Part shown: in pieces, positions 1-7,059 of the stretch
Position numbering within the stretch: the stretch's first letter is position 1
How the letters are laid out: each line of letters opens with the position of its first letter
Source: Chlorobiota bacterium
GTDB taxonomy: Bacteria; Bacteroidota; Bacteroidia; Bacteroidales; F082
Assembly: GCA_030619415.1 (NCBI GenBank)
Contig: JAUXBM010000063.1
Span: forward strand, 1 to 8,507
Length of the DNA: 8,507 nt
Direction of reading: 5' to 3'
Program-made: the position numbers and the translations under genes
The notes under the pieces: model-generated
The model's database searches: none
The model's input: only the letters and a program-made list of their open reading frames with translations
What the model was told of the DNA's origin: nothing

Positions 1-248
1 AATTTAGTGGTAGAATAAACACCCAACTGTTGTGAAAAATAAGGCTGAAAGAGATAAGAAAAACCAAACTTTGTTCCCCCAGTTAATGGCATCACCCGCT
101 CGTAATCATTTTCCACAAGCGCTTCCCATCCTTCATGAACAAGCAACAAAAACCATGAAAGGGCATATACATTCCCATTAATGGACTGGTTGATACAACG
201 GTCCCATTTTTTAAAGTCGATTTCGGTATGTTTCAAATATTTTATCAA
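1..248 (-). CDS. FemAB/GNAT-like acyltransferase family protein, N-terminal fragment (runs off the left edge)
   Basis: This is an open minus-strand frame that enters at the window edge, so only about the first 82 codons are visible. The protein begins MIKYLKHTEIDFKKWD and contains WDRCINQSINGNVYA, then a Trp/Glu-rich stretch, then VMPLTGGTKFGFSYL and PYFSQQLGVYS. I recognise this pattern from a Bacteroidota family of roughly 300-residue proteins usually labelled GNAT or FemAB-like acyltransferases; that assignment is from memory of the family and its substrate is unknown. No ATG is available: the frame is closed by TAA at 288-290, and the best start is TTG at 246-248, because homologues as I remember them begin with the same I-K-Y-L-K segment. 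It lies 75 nt downstream of the deacetylase-like gene on the same strand and is probably co-transcribed with it. I am fairly sure the frame is coding and less sure of the function. Confidence 0.7.
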   Translation of the reverse strand, partial: MIKYLKHTEIDFKKWDRCINQSINGNVYALSWFLLLVHEGWEALVENDYERVMPLTGGTKFGFSYLFQPYFSQQLGVYSTTK

Positions 249-323
249 AACTGTTTTTGGAATTTTATAACGGCTATTCGTATGTTGTTATATTTTTCGC
301 ATTTCCTACACCAAGCCCCCGGC

Positions 324-1637
324 CTATTCAGCTGCCATTTCCAATAGCGCTTCATAAACTCTTCTCCAACCTTTCCAGCGTTTCTGGTCGCTCAACGACT
401 CATTGTGCCACAACGATATAAATGTTCCATTCACTTTCTTCACTTCATTGATCAGCACCCTGATTTGCTCAATTGCATCAGCAGGTGTTAGCTTCAGATA
501 GTCTTTAAGCGTTCCATCCATCACCATAAAAGGATGAATCCGTAATTTTGTTTCCGCCTCTGTATCAAGATCGTAGAAATTATAAGAACTGCAAGTACCT
601 GCGCGAAAACCGGGTGTCATGGCATAACCCATCGTATAGTCATCGGTGATATCGGCTTCAATAAGGTTTCGATAAGTATCGGGTAGCAACAGCCGTAAAA
701 AATGCTGACGACTCCTGGTAATTTCTTTATTAACTACCTTACCCAGGTGCCTGATTTCTGAAGAAATCCTTTCGGGATATTCGAAAGTACCATACGATGG
801 GTGAATACCTATTTTGGCATAATCGCCCATCCGTTTAACCAGATTGCCAAAATACTTGTTGCGGTAATTTATGTTCTTATCATACTGTCCGTAACGGCCA
901 AAGAGTATAAAATAGAATGGACGAAGCATATACTTTTTCTGGTATTCGATCTGCAATTCAAATGTATTGTAAGGATCTTTCTCCAGCCGTAGCAATACCC
1001 TGGTTCGCTGTGCAATATCTTTCCAGTTAAAATCAACAAGGTCTAAAAGGTACGCACCTACCGTTCGCACAAACCCTTTTTGGGCATAGGCAAATGCTGA
1101 GTCAATATCGTAGGTCGGAACAAATTTGTATTTCCTTTCGATGAAGTTCATTTTTGGATATTTCTTCTGGAGCATCTTCTTGATCTGCAATATCCAAATG
1201 TTTACCAGCGGTTTGTTCAAAATCCCCAACTCCATGCTCACGCTCGATTTAGCCGTAAACCGTCCATGTTCATCACTTACATAAGGCTGGTACTCTTCGT
1301 AGCGGGAAACAAGATAAAAGATAGCAGAAAACACATCGAACGGGAAAACTGCATCTTCATCGTCAACCGGAAAAAAGGCTTTGCTGTCATTATAAACAAA
1401 GGCATCCAACTGTATGCTTGTAACACCACGCTGAAATAAAAGTCCCGAGGATTGAAAGAAAATATCGTCAGAAACAGGCCCGTTGGCATACACTATTTTG
1501 GGCAAATCGGATGATTGAAATTCTTCCAGGTTTGTAGTGATGCGGTATGGGAATTTGAGAATATCGCGGAATACCAGTTTAAAAGTATAATTCAGCCTGT
1601 TGGTTTTTTTTTGGGTGTAAATCAGCAGTGTATCCAT
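324..1637 (-). CDS. Polysaccharide deacetylase family protein with DUF7033-type N-terminal domain
   Basis: The predicted protein is 437 residues with no signal peptide or membrane segment, so it is probably cytoplasmic. The N-terminal part (about 1-165) resembles the DUF7033 domain that precedes deacetylase-like domains in Bacteroidota. The rest is a divergent NodB/CE4-like barrel: TYDIDSA (about 175-181) sits where CE4 enzymes have TFDDG, followed by GIHPSYGT (277-284), RQHFL (310-314), PGFRAGT (342-348) and a C-terminal SLWHNE (408-413). Canonical CE4 enzymes bind metal through Asp plus an HxxxH pair; only one His is visible in the second motif here, so classical deacetylation is not assured. 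The frame extends upstream to ATG at 1674-1676 or TTG at 1677-1679. I prefer ATG at 1635-1637 because family members as I know them begin at the MDTLLIYT segment. It heads an apparent operon with the FemAB/GNAT-like gene. A role in modifying an envelope glycan is inference. Confidence 0.85.
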   Translation of the reverse strand: MDTLLIYTQKKTNRLNYTFKLVFRDILKFPYRITTNLEEFQSSDLPKIVYANGPVSDDIFFQSSGLLFQRGVTSIQLDAFVYNDSKAFFPVDDEDAVFPFDVFSAIFYLVSRYEEYQPYVSDEHGRFTAKSSVSMELGILNKPLVNIWILQIKKMLQKKYPKMNFIERKYKFVPTYDIDSAFAYAQKGFVRTVGAYLLDLVDFNWKDIAQRTRVLLRLEKDPYNTFELQIEYQKKYMLRPFYFILFGRYGQYDKNINYRNKYFGNLVKRMGDYAKIGIHPSYGTFEYPERISSEIRHLGKVVNKEITRSRQHFLRLLLPDTYRNLIEADITDDYTMGYAMTPGFRAGTCSSYNFYDLDTEAETKLRIHPFMVMDGTLKDYLKLTPADAIEQIRVLINEVKKVNGTFISLWHNESLSDQKRWKGWRRVYEALLEMAAE

Positions 1638-1713
1638 ATTTTCAAAAGTAGGGTTTTTTGTTTGAATTAATACCATCAAATGTCATGAAGTGATCTTACT
1701 GATTTTCATTTTT

Positions 1714-1744
1714 TTAAAGTAAGACGAAGAGACTTTTTTAACAA
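1714..1744 (-). promoter_or_regulatory. Candidate promoter for the deacetylase-like operon
   Basis: Read on the minus strand, a TTG (1742-1744) is followed by a 20-nt spacer and then TACTTTAA (1714-1721). The spacing matches the Bacteroidota -33/-7 arrangement (TTG, about 19-21 nt, TAnnTTTG), but the last two bases of the -7 box do not match. Transcription would start near 1707, leaving a leader of about 30 or 70 nt depending on which ATG is used. It shares the short divergent region with dnaX. Confidence 0.3.
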
Positions 1745-1796
1745 TTTTGCGATACAGTTTTGTCGTTGACCAGGGTAATCCAGCCCTCTTTTTTAC

Positions 1797-1804
1797 TACT
1801 TTTG
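1797..1804 (+). promoter_or_regulatory. Candidate -7 promoter element for dnaX
   Basis: TACTTTTG is an exact match to the Bacteroidota -7 consensus TAnnTTTG and lies 27 nt before the dnaX ATG, which would give a leader of about 20 nt. No TTG sits at the usual 19-21 nt upstream; the nearest one (1766-1768) is 28 nt away. The call therefore rests on the -7 box and its position alone. Confidence 0.35.
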
Positions 1805-1831
1805 GACTCCCATTTTGAATGGCTTTAACAG

Positions 1832-3544
1832 ATGGAAAATTTTATAGTATCGGCACGTAAATACAGGCCTTCAACTTTTCAGCAGGTTGTAGGACAGCAT
1901 TCAATTACTTCCACCCTGCAAAATGCGATTAAGAACAACCAGGTTGCACAGGCATTTTTGTTTACCGGGCCGAGGGGTGTGGGTAAAACAACCTGTGCAC
2001 GAATCCTGGCAAAAACAATTAATTGCGAAAATCTCACATCTGCTATTGAACCATGTGACAAATGTGAATCGTGTACCTCATTCAATCAGAGTGCATCCTT
2101 TAATATTCATGAGCTTGATGCAGCATCCAACAACTCGGTCGAGGATATCCGAACATTGGTCGATCAGGTGAGGATTCCACCGCAGGTTGGTGCGTATAAA
2201 GTGTATATTATTGATGAGGTTCATATGCTTTCGCAGGCCGCTTTTAATGCGTTTTTAAAAACGCTGGAAGAGCCACCGGCCTACGCCAAATTTATTTTAG
2301 CAACAACTGAAAAGCATAAAATCCTGCCTACCATTCTATCGCGCTGCCAGATATTTGATTTCAGGAGAATAAGTGTTGAGGATATTGCTGACTACCTCAA
2401 GTTTGTTGCAAAGAGTGAAGGTATTGAGGCCGAGGAAGAAGCGATGCACATTATCGCTCAAAAATCAGATGGAGCACTTCGGGATGCATTATCCACTTTC
2501 GACCAGATAGTCAGTTATAGTGGTGATACACTGACTTACAGGAATGTGATCGAAAACCTGAATATCCTCGACTATGAATATTATTTTAGGATAACAGATG
2601 CCTTGCTCAGCGATGATGTTTCACAATTGTTGTTGATTTTTAACGAAATCGTCGAAAATGGATTTGATGGTCAGCATTTCATCACAGGACTAAATGAACA
2701 CTTCAGGAATTTACTGGTGATAAAAGATCAAGCGACCATCGAGCTATTTCTCGCCAGTAAATCTTTAAAAGAAAAATATAGCGAACAAGCGGAACTTTGC
2801 GAGGTGGATCTGCTATACAATGCGCTGGAAATCTGCAACAAATATGACCTCAGTTACAAGACAAGCAACAACAAGCGACTTCATGTTGAAATAGCCTTGA
2901 TACAACTCACTCAGTTTGGGAATGTTTCAATTGAAAGGCCTGTTATCAGCAAAAAGACAATTAAAAAAGAAATTGTTACCGAAGAGAAAAAACCGGAATA
3001 CAGCAAACCTGCTGCCCAAGTTAAAAAGACAACAACCGTGAAACCTGCGGCCAAACCTGCGCGAATAAAACCGGAAGAAGGAAACAACAGGAAAATAAAA
3101 AACATTTCTATCAAGGATAGCCTCGAAGCACTCAGGAATAAGAAAGAAGAAACTGGGGAGAGAATAGTTCCTGTAATTAAAACGGAGTTTAGCCAGGAGC
3201 AATTGTTGGATGTTTGGCACAGTTTTACCGACTCGTACAAATCAAAATCACCAAGTTTTGCAAATGCCATTGCCAAATATGAGCCAAAGCAAAAAGCCAA
3301 TTTTACGATTGAATATAAGGTGGATCACATCCTTATTGCCAAAGATGTTTTAAACGTGACCGCTTTGCTCGAATTCCTTAAGAAAGAGCTAAACAACAAC
3401 CAGATTACCCTGAAACCGGTCTTGCCCGAAAAAACAGAAAAGAAGGTGGCATACACCGACAGGGAAAAATTTGAAGAGATGGCAAAAAAATATCCCGGCA
3501 TTTTAAAACTTAAAGAGCAGCTCAACCTTGAGTTGGAATTTTAG
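1832..3544 (+). CDS. dnaX: DNA polymerase III subunit gamma/tau (clamp loader ATPase)
   Basis: This 570-residue protein is the AAA+ motor subunit of the replicative clamp loader, which opens and loads the sliding clamp and, as tau, tethers polymerase cores. Visible features in order are: the N-terminal ARKYRPSTFQQVVGQ signature (8-22); Walker A GPRGVGKT (46-53); a zinc-binding Cys set (C65, C75, C78, C81); Walker B IIDEVHML (126-133); LKTLEEPP (142-149); sensor 1 in ATTEKHK (157-163); the SRC arginine-finger motif (170-172); and sensor 2 GALRDALS (214-221). Domain III ends near residue 365. A Lys/Pro/Ala-rich linker follows (about 366-445), then a C-terminal domain (about 450-570) like those of other Bacteroidota DnaX proteins. 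No in-frame A AAA AAG slippery site is visible in the linker, so a single full-length product is likely. It appears monocistronic, divergent from the deacetylase-like operon and convergent with the LolA-like gene. No upstream in-frame ATG competes with the chosen start. Confidence 0.97.
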   Translation: MENFIVSARKYRPSTFQQVVGQHSITSTLQNAIKNNQVAQAFLFTGPRGVGKTTCARILAKTINCENLTSAIEPCDKCESCTSFNQSASFNIHELDAASNNSVEDIRTLVDQVRIPPQVGAYKVYIIDEVHMLSQAAFNAFLKTLEEPPAYAKFILATTEKHKILPTILSRCQIFDFRRISVEDIADYLKFVAKSEGIEAEEEAMHIIAQKSDGALRDALSTFDQIVSYSGDTLTYRNVIENLNILDYEYYFRITDALLSDDVSQLLLIFNEIVENGFDGQHFITGLNEHFRNLLVIKDQATIELFLASKSLKEKYSEQAELCEVDLLYNALEICNKYDLSYKTSNNKRLHVEIALIQLTQFGNVSIERPVISKKTIKKEIVTEEKKPEYSKPAAQVKKTTTVKPAAKPARIKPEEGNNRKIKNISIKDSLEALRNKKEETGERIVPVIKTEFSQEQLLDVWHSFTDSYKSKSPSFANAIAKYEPKQKANFTIEYKVDHILIAKDVLNVTALLEFLKKELNNNQITLKPVLPEKTEKKVAYTDREKFEEMAKKYPGILKLKEQLNLELEF

Positions 3545-3567
3545 TTTAAAAATAATGTATCCTTTCA

Positions 3568-3604
3568 GGAACTTTTTCCCACAAAAAAATTCAAGGAAAG
3601 TTTC
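3568..3604. repeat. Imperfect inverted repeat in the convergent intergenic region downstream of dnaX
   Basis: The arms GGAACTTTTTCC (3568-3579) and GGAAAGTTTC (3595-3604) can form about ten pairs, including one G-T pair, with a two-base bulge and a 15-nt A-rich loop. It lies 24 nt after the dnaX stop, where a terminator is expected between convergent genes, but no T-run follows the 3' arm, so termination is only a weak suggestion. A second small palindrome, ATCCT-GCA-AGGAT, lies at 3621-3633. The remainder of 3545-3757 shows no coding signal that I can support. Confidence 0.25.
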
Positions 3605-3749
3605 AGAATTCTCACGGCACATCCTGCAAGGATAGAATGATTTTCAGCCCTTACATTCATGTTTGGGCAATAAAATTGGATTTACTTGCGGCATCGACAT
3701 TATGTTATGTCTGGATTTCTGAGTTTAGGGTTATACCGTTTGGAATTCT

Positions 3750-3770
3750 ATCAGCAATTATTCGGCTGAT
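3750..3770. repeat. Short perfect inverted repeat spanning the stop codon of the LolA-like gene
   Basis: ATCAGC (3750-3755) and GCTGAT (3765-3770) form a perfect 6-bp stem around a 9-nt loop that contains the stop codon of the LolA-like gene (3758-3760). No U-run follows on the minus strand. It could be a weak 3'-end structure for that transcript or chance. Confidence 0.2.
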
Positions 3771-4525
3771 TTCGGCTTTAGCTTCTCTACAGTAAAATCT
3801 TCATCCGGAATGTTTTGATTGAATTTAACATCGGATAATAAGATTGTTGTGGAATGCTGCTTTTTCAGGTCAGTCATTACCACTTTTTCTGCATTCCAGT
3901 ATTCACCAACTTTATGATACTTATACGTTGATTCTTTTCGTTTCTTCCTGGCCTTGTCGTAAAATTCCATCCGAATGGGATAAAAATTGGCTTTGTCAAG
4001 GTAAACGACAATCTTCGAATAATTTGATTTATCCGAAATAGGGATCAGGTTCATCACATGATAAATTCCACCATTTGATTCAATCAATACAGGCTCGTAT
4101 CTTTCAGAATAAGACCGCATGGCCATATCTTCGTAGGCAAAGTCAGTTCCAGAAAAGGCCTGGCTTTTGGCCAGCATAGTGATCTTTTTTGGTTTTCCGA
4201 AAGCCGGCATATACATCCACATTATGCCGTCAGGCAAGGATAGGGTAGCAATGCCTGCTTGTGATTCAGGCTTGGTGTACCTGTAGACTTTTTCGCCTTT
4301 TGCATTTTGAATAAATGTGGCTTCACGCAATTTTTCGACTCCATTTTTGTCAGTCAGGATTATCTCAATATTTCCCTGTTTATCAACAGGTGAAAACATG
4401 ATATCATCCATTTTTTGGAGCAGCTCTTTCGCATCCTGCGCTTCAATACTTTCAATACCGATAAAAAAGACAACCAAAATAACCAGTAAAGTAAACCGTG
4501 TCATGCTGCGTACTTGATTAATCAT
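3758..4525 (-). CDS. Periplasmic LolA-like / TP0789-family outer membrane lipoprotein-sorting protein
   Basis: The protein is 255 residues with an N-terminal signal peptide: a hydrophobic core at about 11-24 (FTLLVILVVFFIGI) and likely cleavage near IEA-QD (29-31). The mature part looks like the TP0789/LolA-like beta-sheet fold, with family-typical segments DGIMWMYMPAFGKPKKI (99-115), FSGTDFAYEDM (124-134) and, toward the C-terminus, IPDEDFTVEKL (239-249). The final segment resembles the closing 'P...F' motif of LolA-like proteins. Such proteins carry acylated substrates or lipids in a hydrophobic groove in the periplasm; the cargo here cannot be read from the sequence. Its ATG overlaps the stop of the upstream RND exporter gene in ATGATTAA (8 nt shared), implying translational coupling and a joint function. 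An internal ATG at 4502-4504 (residue 8) would give a more compact signal peptide and is a possible alternative start. It is not the canonical LolA of the LolCDE route as far as I can judge. Confidence 0.88.
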   Translation of the reverse strand: MINQVRSMTRFTLLVILVVFFIGIESIEAQDAKELLQKMDDIMFSPVDKQGNIEIILTDKNGVEKLREATFIQNAKGEKVYRYTKPESQAGIATLSLPDGIMWMYMPAFGKPKKITMLAKSQAFSGTDFAYEDMAMRSYSERYEPVLIESNGGIYHVMNLIPISDKSNYSKIVVYLDKANFYPIRMEFYDKARKKRKESTYKYHKVGEYWNAEKVVMTDLKKQHSTTILLSDVKFNQNIPDEDFTVEKLKPKSAE

Positions 4526-6770
4526 TAATTGTTAAATGTTTTCGATGCACCAGCACCAAAATTACGGGTAATAAAGTTAATGCCGCCAACCCTGACCCAA
4601 CCATACTCAAAGCCATTAAAATACCAAAAAATTGCAGTGGCACCATTTCTGAAAAGACAAGCACCAGAAAACCGGCAGAAACCGAAACTACATTAATAAA
4701 AATTGCTTTACCGCTAACCATGATTGTATCTTCGAGGGCCTCTCCCAGATTATGGCCATTGTATGAATAATTAAAATAGGTGATCACATGAATCGAATAA
4801 TCAACACCGATGCCGAGTGCAACGCTTGCTACCAAAACAGTGGCAATATTAAGTGGAATTCCTGCAACGCCCATCACCCCAAAAAGGATTACAATAGCTG
4901 CAATGATTGGCGCAGTGGCATACAATCCTTTCGCCAGCGACCGCATGAAAAATCCAACAAGAATAATGAGTGCGATAATGGCAATTGATAAACTTCTAAT
5001 CTGACTGGTGAGCAAACTGCTGTTCATTTTCAAATCGATAAAAGGCATTCCGGTTAAAATGATTTCGCAGTCCTCTGTTGAGTTTACCTCAAGAAATTGA
5101 GCCATATCGCTGGCAAATTTGCGAGTAGCATCACTGTTGTCAGCCGCAAACTTTGAAATAATCAGGCCTTCATCAAGGTCATCATTCACCAGCTGTTGTA
5201 GAATAGGGTTTCCATCAATCAGAAACCAAAGCTGTTCCACTTTGTCCTGTTCATCCGGTATTTTCCGGCCTTCGCCCAACGCATCATTCATCTCAACGAT
5301 CAGGTTGGCAATAGACTGTGAACTTTCCACATGCGGATCTTTCTTAATCTGTTCTTCTGTCCTGAGCATGGTGTTAAGTACCTCAGGATTTTGCATATCA
5401 CCTTTGAACAACACAAATATTGGTTTGGACCCTCCAAATTTTTCAATCATGATCTCCTCCGCCTTCCGGGCAGGGCTATCCTTCTGGAAATAATCTTTTA
5501 CATCAACATTTCGTTCTATCAGAAAAATACCCCCAATACTTAAAATTATTAACAGACTCCAGGTAGTCAGTGTATATTTTGGGTGGTTGAATAACAACTT
5601 TGTGAGTGGGCGTAAAAGATAATTTGATAATACGGAGTCTTTCGATAGTTCGCTATGATCGGCTGTTTTTCTTTTCTTCGAAGAAAAGGCATACATGATT
5701 GCCGGAGCGAAAAACAGGGCGAGAAAGGCTGAAACAAGCGCACCCAACGCACTGAAAATTCCAAAATCCCTGATCATCACCAAATAGGCCTCAAAAACAA
5801 ACGAAATAAAACCGACAACAGTAGTTAGTGCCGTCAGTGCAACAGGGATAAATATATAGGTCATGGCAACAACCATTGCCTTCCTGAAGTCATTTTCTTT
5901 AACCTGGTTTATCTTATTGATAACATGTATTGTATAAGCACTTCCAACGGCCAGTAACAGCAGCGGTATATTGTTGGTAACCATCGACATTTCATAACCC
6001 CCCAACACCATGAAGCCGAGTGTCCAAATGATGGCAATTGTTGCGGTGAGCATCGGTAATACCACACCACGAACCGTTCTAAAACTTAGTGCCAAAACCA
6101 GTGCAATTACCAGAAAAGCAATCGGAAGCAAAACAATTAAATCTGCAGCGATCAGGTCGGCAATTTCTCCTACCATCATGGGTAAACCGGCATAGTAAAG
6201 ATTCTCAGGCAGATTTAATGAGTGGGTCATTCTTTTCACTCTGCCTGCCATTTCCTGGAGATCAGAATCATCAAATAAGGTGAATATGATCAAGGTGGCA
6301 GTTTCGTCTATCGAAACGATCACTCCCCGGTACATATCTTTTTCCAGCACACGGTTTTTAAGACGATCCAATTCTTCCTGCGAATAAGGCAGTGCATATT
6401 CATCAATCAGTTGGCCTACTTCAAAACCATTTTCCCCACCCCTGATATCAATAATATTTGAAATGCTGGTAACTGTCGATATCCCGTCCATCATCGAAAG
6501 GGAATCGGTAATTAGTTGGACGTGAGCAAGCACCTCATTATTAAAAATATTGTCGGCTTCTAAAATGACCATCCCGACTTTATTCCCTCCAAAATTCTGT
6601 CCTATCTTCTTAAACAGAAAAGCGTCAGGATCATCATCAGGCAATGAACTGATAACATCAGAATTAATCTGCATATTCTTGATCTGGTAACCGAGAAAGG
6701 CAGTAATGGAAAGGACTACAATTATTATAATCCAGCGATACTTGAGTATTTTGCTAGCGAGTTCTTTCAT
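4518..6770 (-). CDS. RND-superfamily (MMPL/HAE3-like) exporter, 12 transmembrane segments
   Basis: This 750-residue inner-membrane transporter has the duplicated RND layout. TM1 is at about 12-28, followed by a periplasmic domain (about 30-205). TM2-TM6 lie at about 207-229, 235-256, 262-283, 303-325 and 335-361. TM7 is at about 400-417, followed by a second periplasmic domain (about 420-590). TM8-TM12 lie at about 592-610, 617-636, 640-662, 688-707 and 712-740. It resembles the COG1033 'predicted exporters of the RND superfamily' group, which is shorter than AcrB-type pumps. TM10 carries the proton-relay motif GIGVDYSIH (653-661; D657, Y658). The equivalent in TM4 is VGSAYTIH (275-282), with Ala at the Asp position. 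Members of this superfamily move lipids and other hydrophobic molecules by proton-motive force. The overlapping downstream LolA-like gene suggests export of a lipid or lipoprotein to a periplasmic carrier; the substrate is unknown. No membrane-fusion protein or TolC-like gene is adjacent. Confidence 0.92.
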   Translation of the reverse strand: MKELASKILKYRWIIIIVVLSITAFLGYQIKNMQINSDVISSLPDDDPDAFLFKKIGQNFGGNKVGMVILEADNIFNNEVLAHVQLITDSLSMMDGISTVTSISNIIDIRGGENGFEVGQLIDEYALPYSQEELDRLKNRVLEKDMYRGVIVSIDETATLIIFTLFDDSDLQEMAGRVKRMTHSLNLPENLYYAGLPMMVGEIADLIAADLIVLLPIAFLVIALVLALSFRTVRGVVLPMLTATIAIIWTLGFMVLGGYEMSMVTNNIPLLLLAVGSAYTIHVINKINQVKENDFRKAMVVAMTYIFIPVALTALTTVVGFISFVFEAYLVMIRDFGIFSALGALVSAFLALFFAPAIMYAFSSKKRKTADHSELSKDSVLSNYLLRPLTKLLFNHPKYTLTTWSLLIILSIGGIFLIERNVDVKDYFQKDSPARKAEEIMIEKFGGSKPIFVLFKGDMQNPEVLNTMLRTEEQIKKDPHVESSQSIANLIVEMNDALGEGRKIPDEQDKVEQLWFLIDGNPILQQLVNDDLDEGLIISKFAADNSDATRKFASDMAQFLEVNSTEDCEIILTGMPFIDLKMNSSLLTSQIRSLSIAIIALIILVGFFMRSLAKGLYATAPIIAAIVILFGVMGVAGIPLNIATVLVASVALGIGVDYSIHVITYFNYSYNGHNLGEALEDTIMVSGKAIFINVVSVSAGFLVLVFSEMVPLQFFGILMALSMVGSGLAALTLLPVILVLVHRKHLTIND

Positions 6771-6817
6771 TCTTATTCCTGTTCAGGAAGTCAACAAAAA
6801 GTAATCGTTTAAGCCGG

Positions 6818-6825
6818 CAAAAATA
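6818..6825 (-). promoter_or_regulatory. Candidate -7 promoter element for the exporter/LolA-like operon
   Basis: On the minus strand, TATTTTTG matches TAnnTTTG exactly and lies 47 nt before the exporter ATG, giving a leader of about 40 nt. A second exact match, TAATTTTG, occurs at 6856-6863. Neither has TTG at the usual -33 spacing, and the region is AT-rich, so chance matches are possible. Apart from these and the M16-side element, I see no other feature in the 289-nt divergent gap (6771-7059). Confidence 0.3.
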
Positions 6826-7026
6826 TTGTTTTAATCAATACTTATTGCTTTTGAACAAAATTAGAACAAATGAAGAAACTACCTTTAATAAATAATGTGA
6901 CGTCTTTATCCTTTTATTTTACATTCAATGTTTTGAAGCGCCTGTTTTTTCTCGTGTTATGCGATCCTGAAAATAAACATCAAACTAATCTGATTATTAC
7001 CCAAAGATATTTATTGATACTATTGC

Positions 7027-7034
7027 TATCTTTA
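7027..7034 (+). promoter_or_regulatory. Candidate -7 promoter element for the M16 protease gene
   Basis: TATCTTTA matches seven of eight positions (final G replaced by A) of the Bacteroidota -7 box TAnnTTTG. It lies 25 nt before the ATG, a common distance in this phylum. The nearest TTG (7014-7016) is only 10 nt upstream, so the -33 element is not convincing. Confidence 0.35.
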
Positions 7035-7059
7035 CGGCGCTAAATTCAATTCAATCATT

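Noticed and set aside
1643..1650. TACTTTTG on the minus strand just before the ATG at 1637
   Set aside because: It matches the -7 consensus, but would start transcription almost at the start codon and lacks TTG at the expected -33 spacing. The candidate at 1714-1744 is better placed.
2911..3300. Minus-strand open frame (129 codons) opposite the dnaX linker
   Set aside because: Its Phe/Leu-rich translation is the complement of the Lys/Glu-rich DnaX linker, which is clearly coding on the plus strand.
3484..3490. In-frame A AAA AAA slippery heptamer near the 3' end of dnaX
   Set aside because: A -1 shift here would reach a stop at 3511-3513 and only trim the last ten or so residues, so it could not produce a gamma-like protein. 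It is most likely ordinary Ala-Lys-Lys coding sequence.
6771..7059. Possible small gene or RNA in the 289-nt divergent gap
   Set aside because: I found no open frame with a convincing start and composition, no strong hairpin and no riboswitch-like pattern. The stretch reads as AT-rich divergent promoter DNA.
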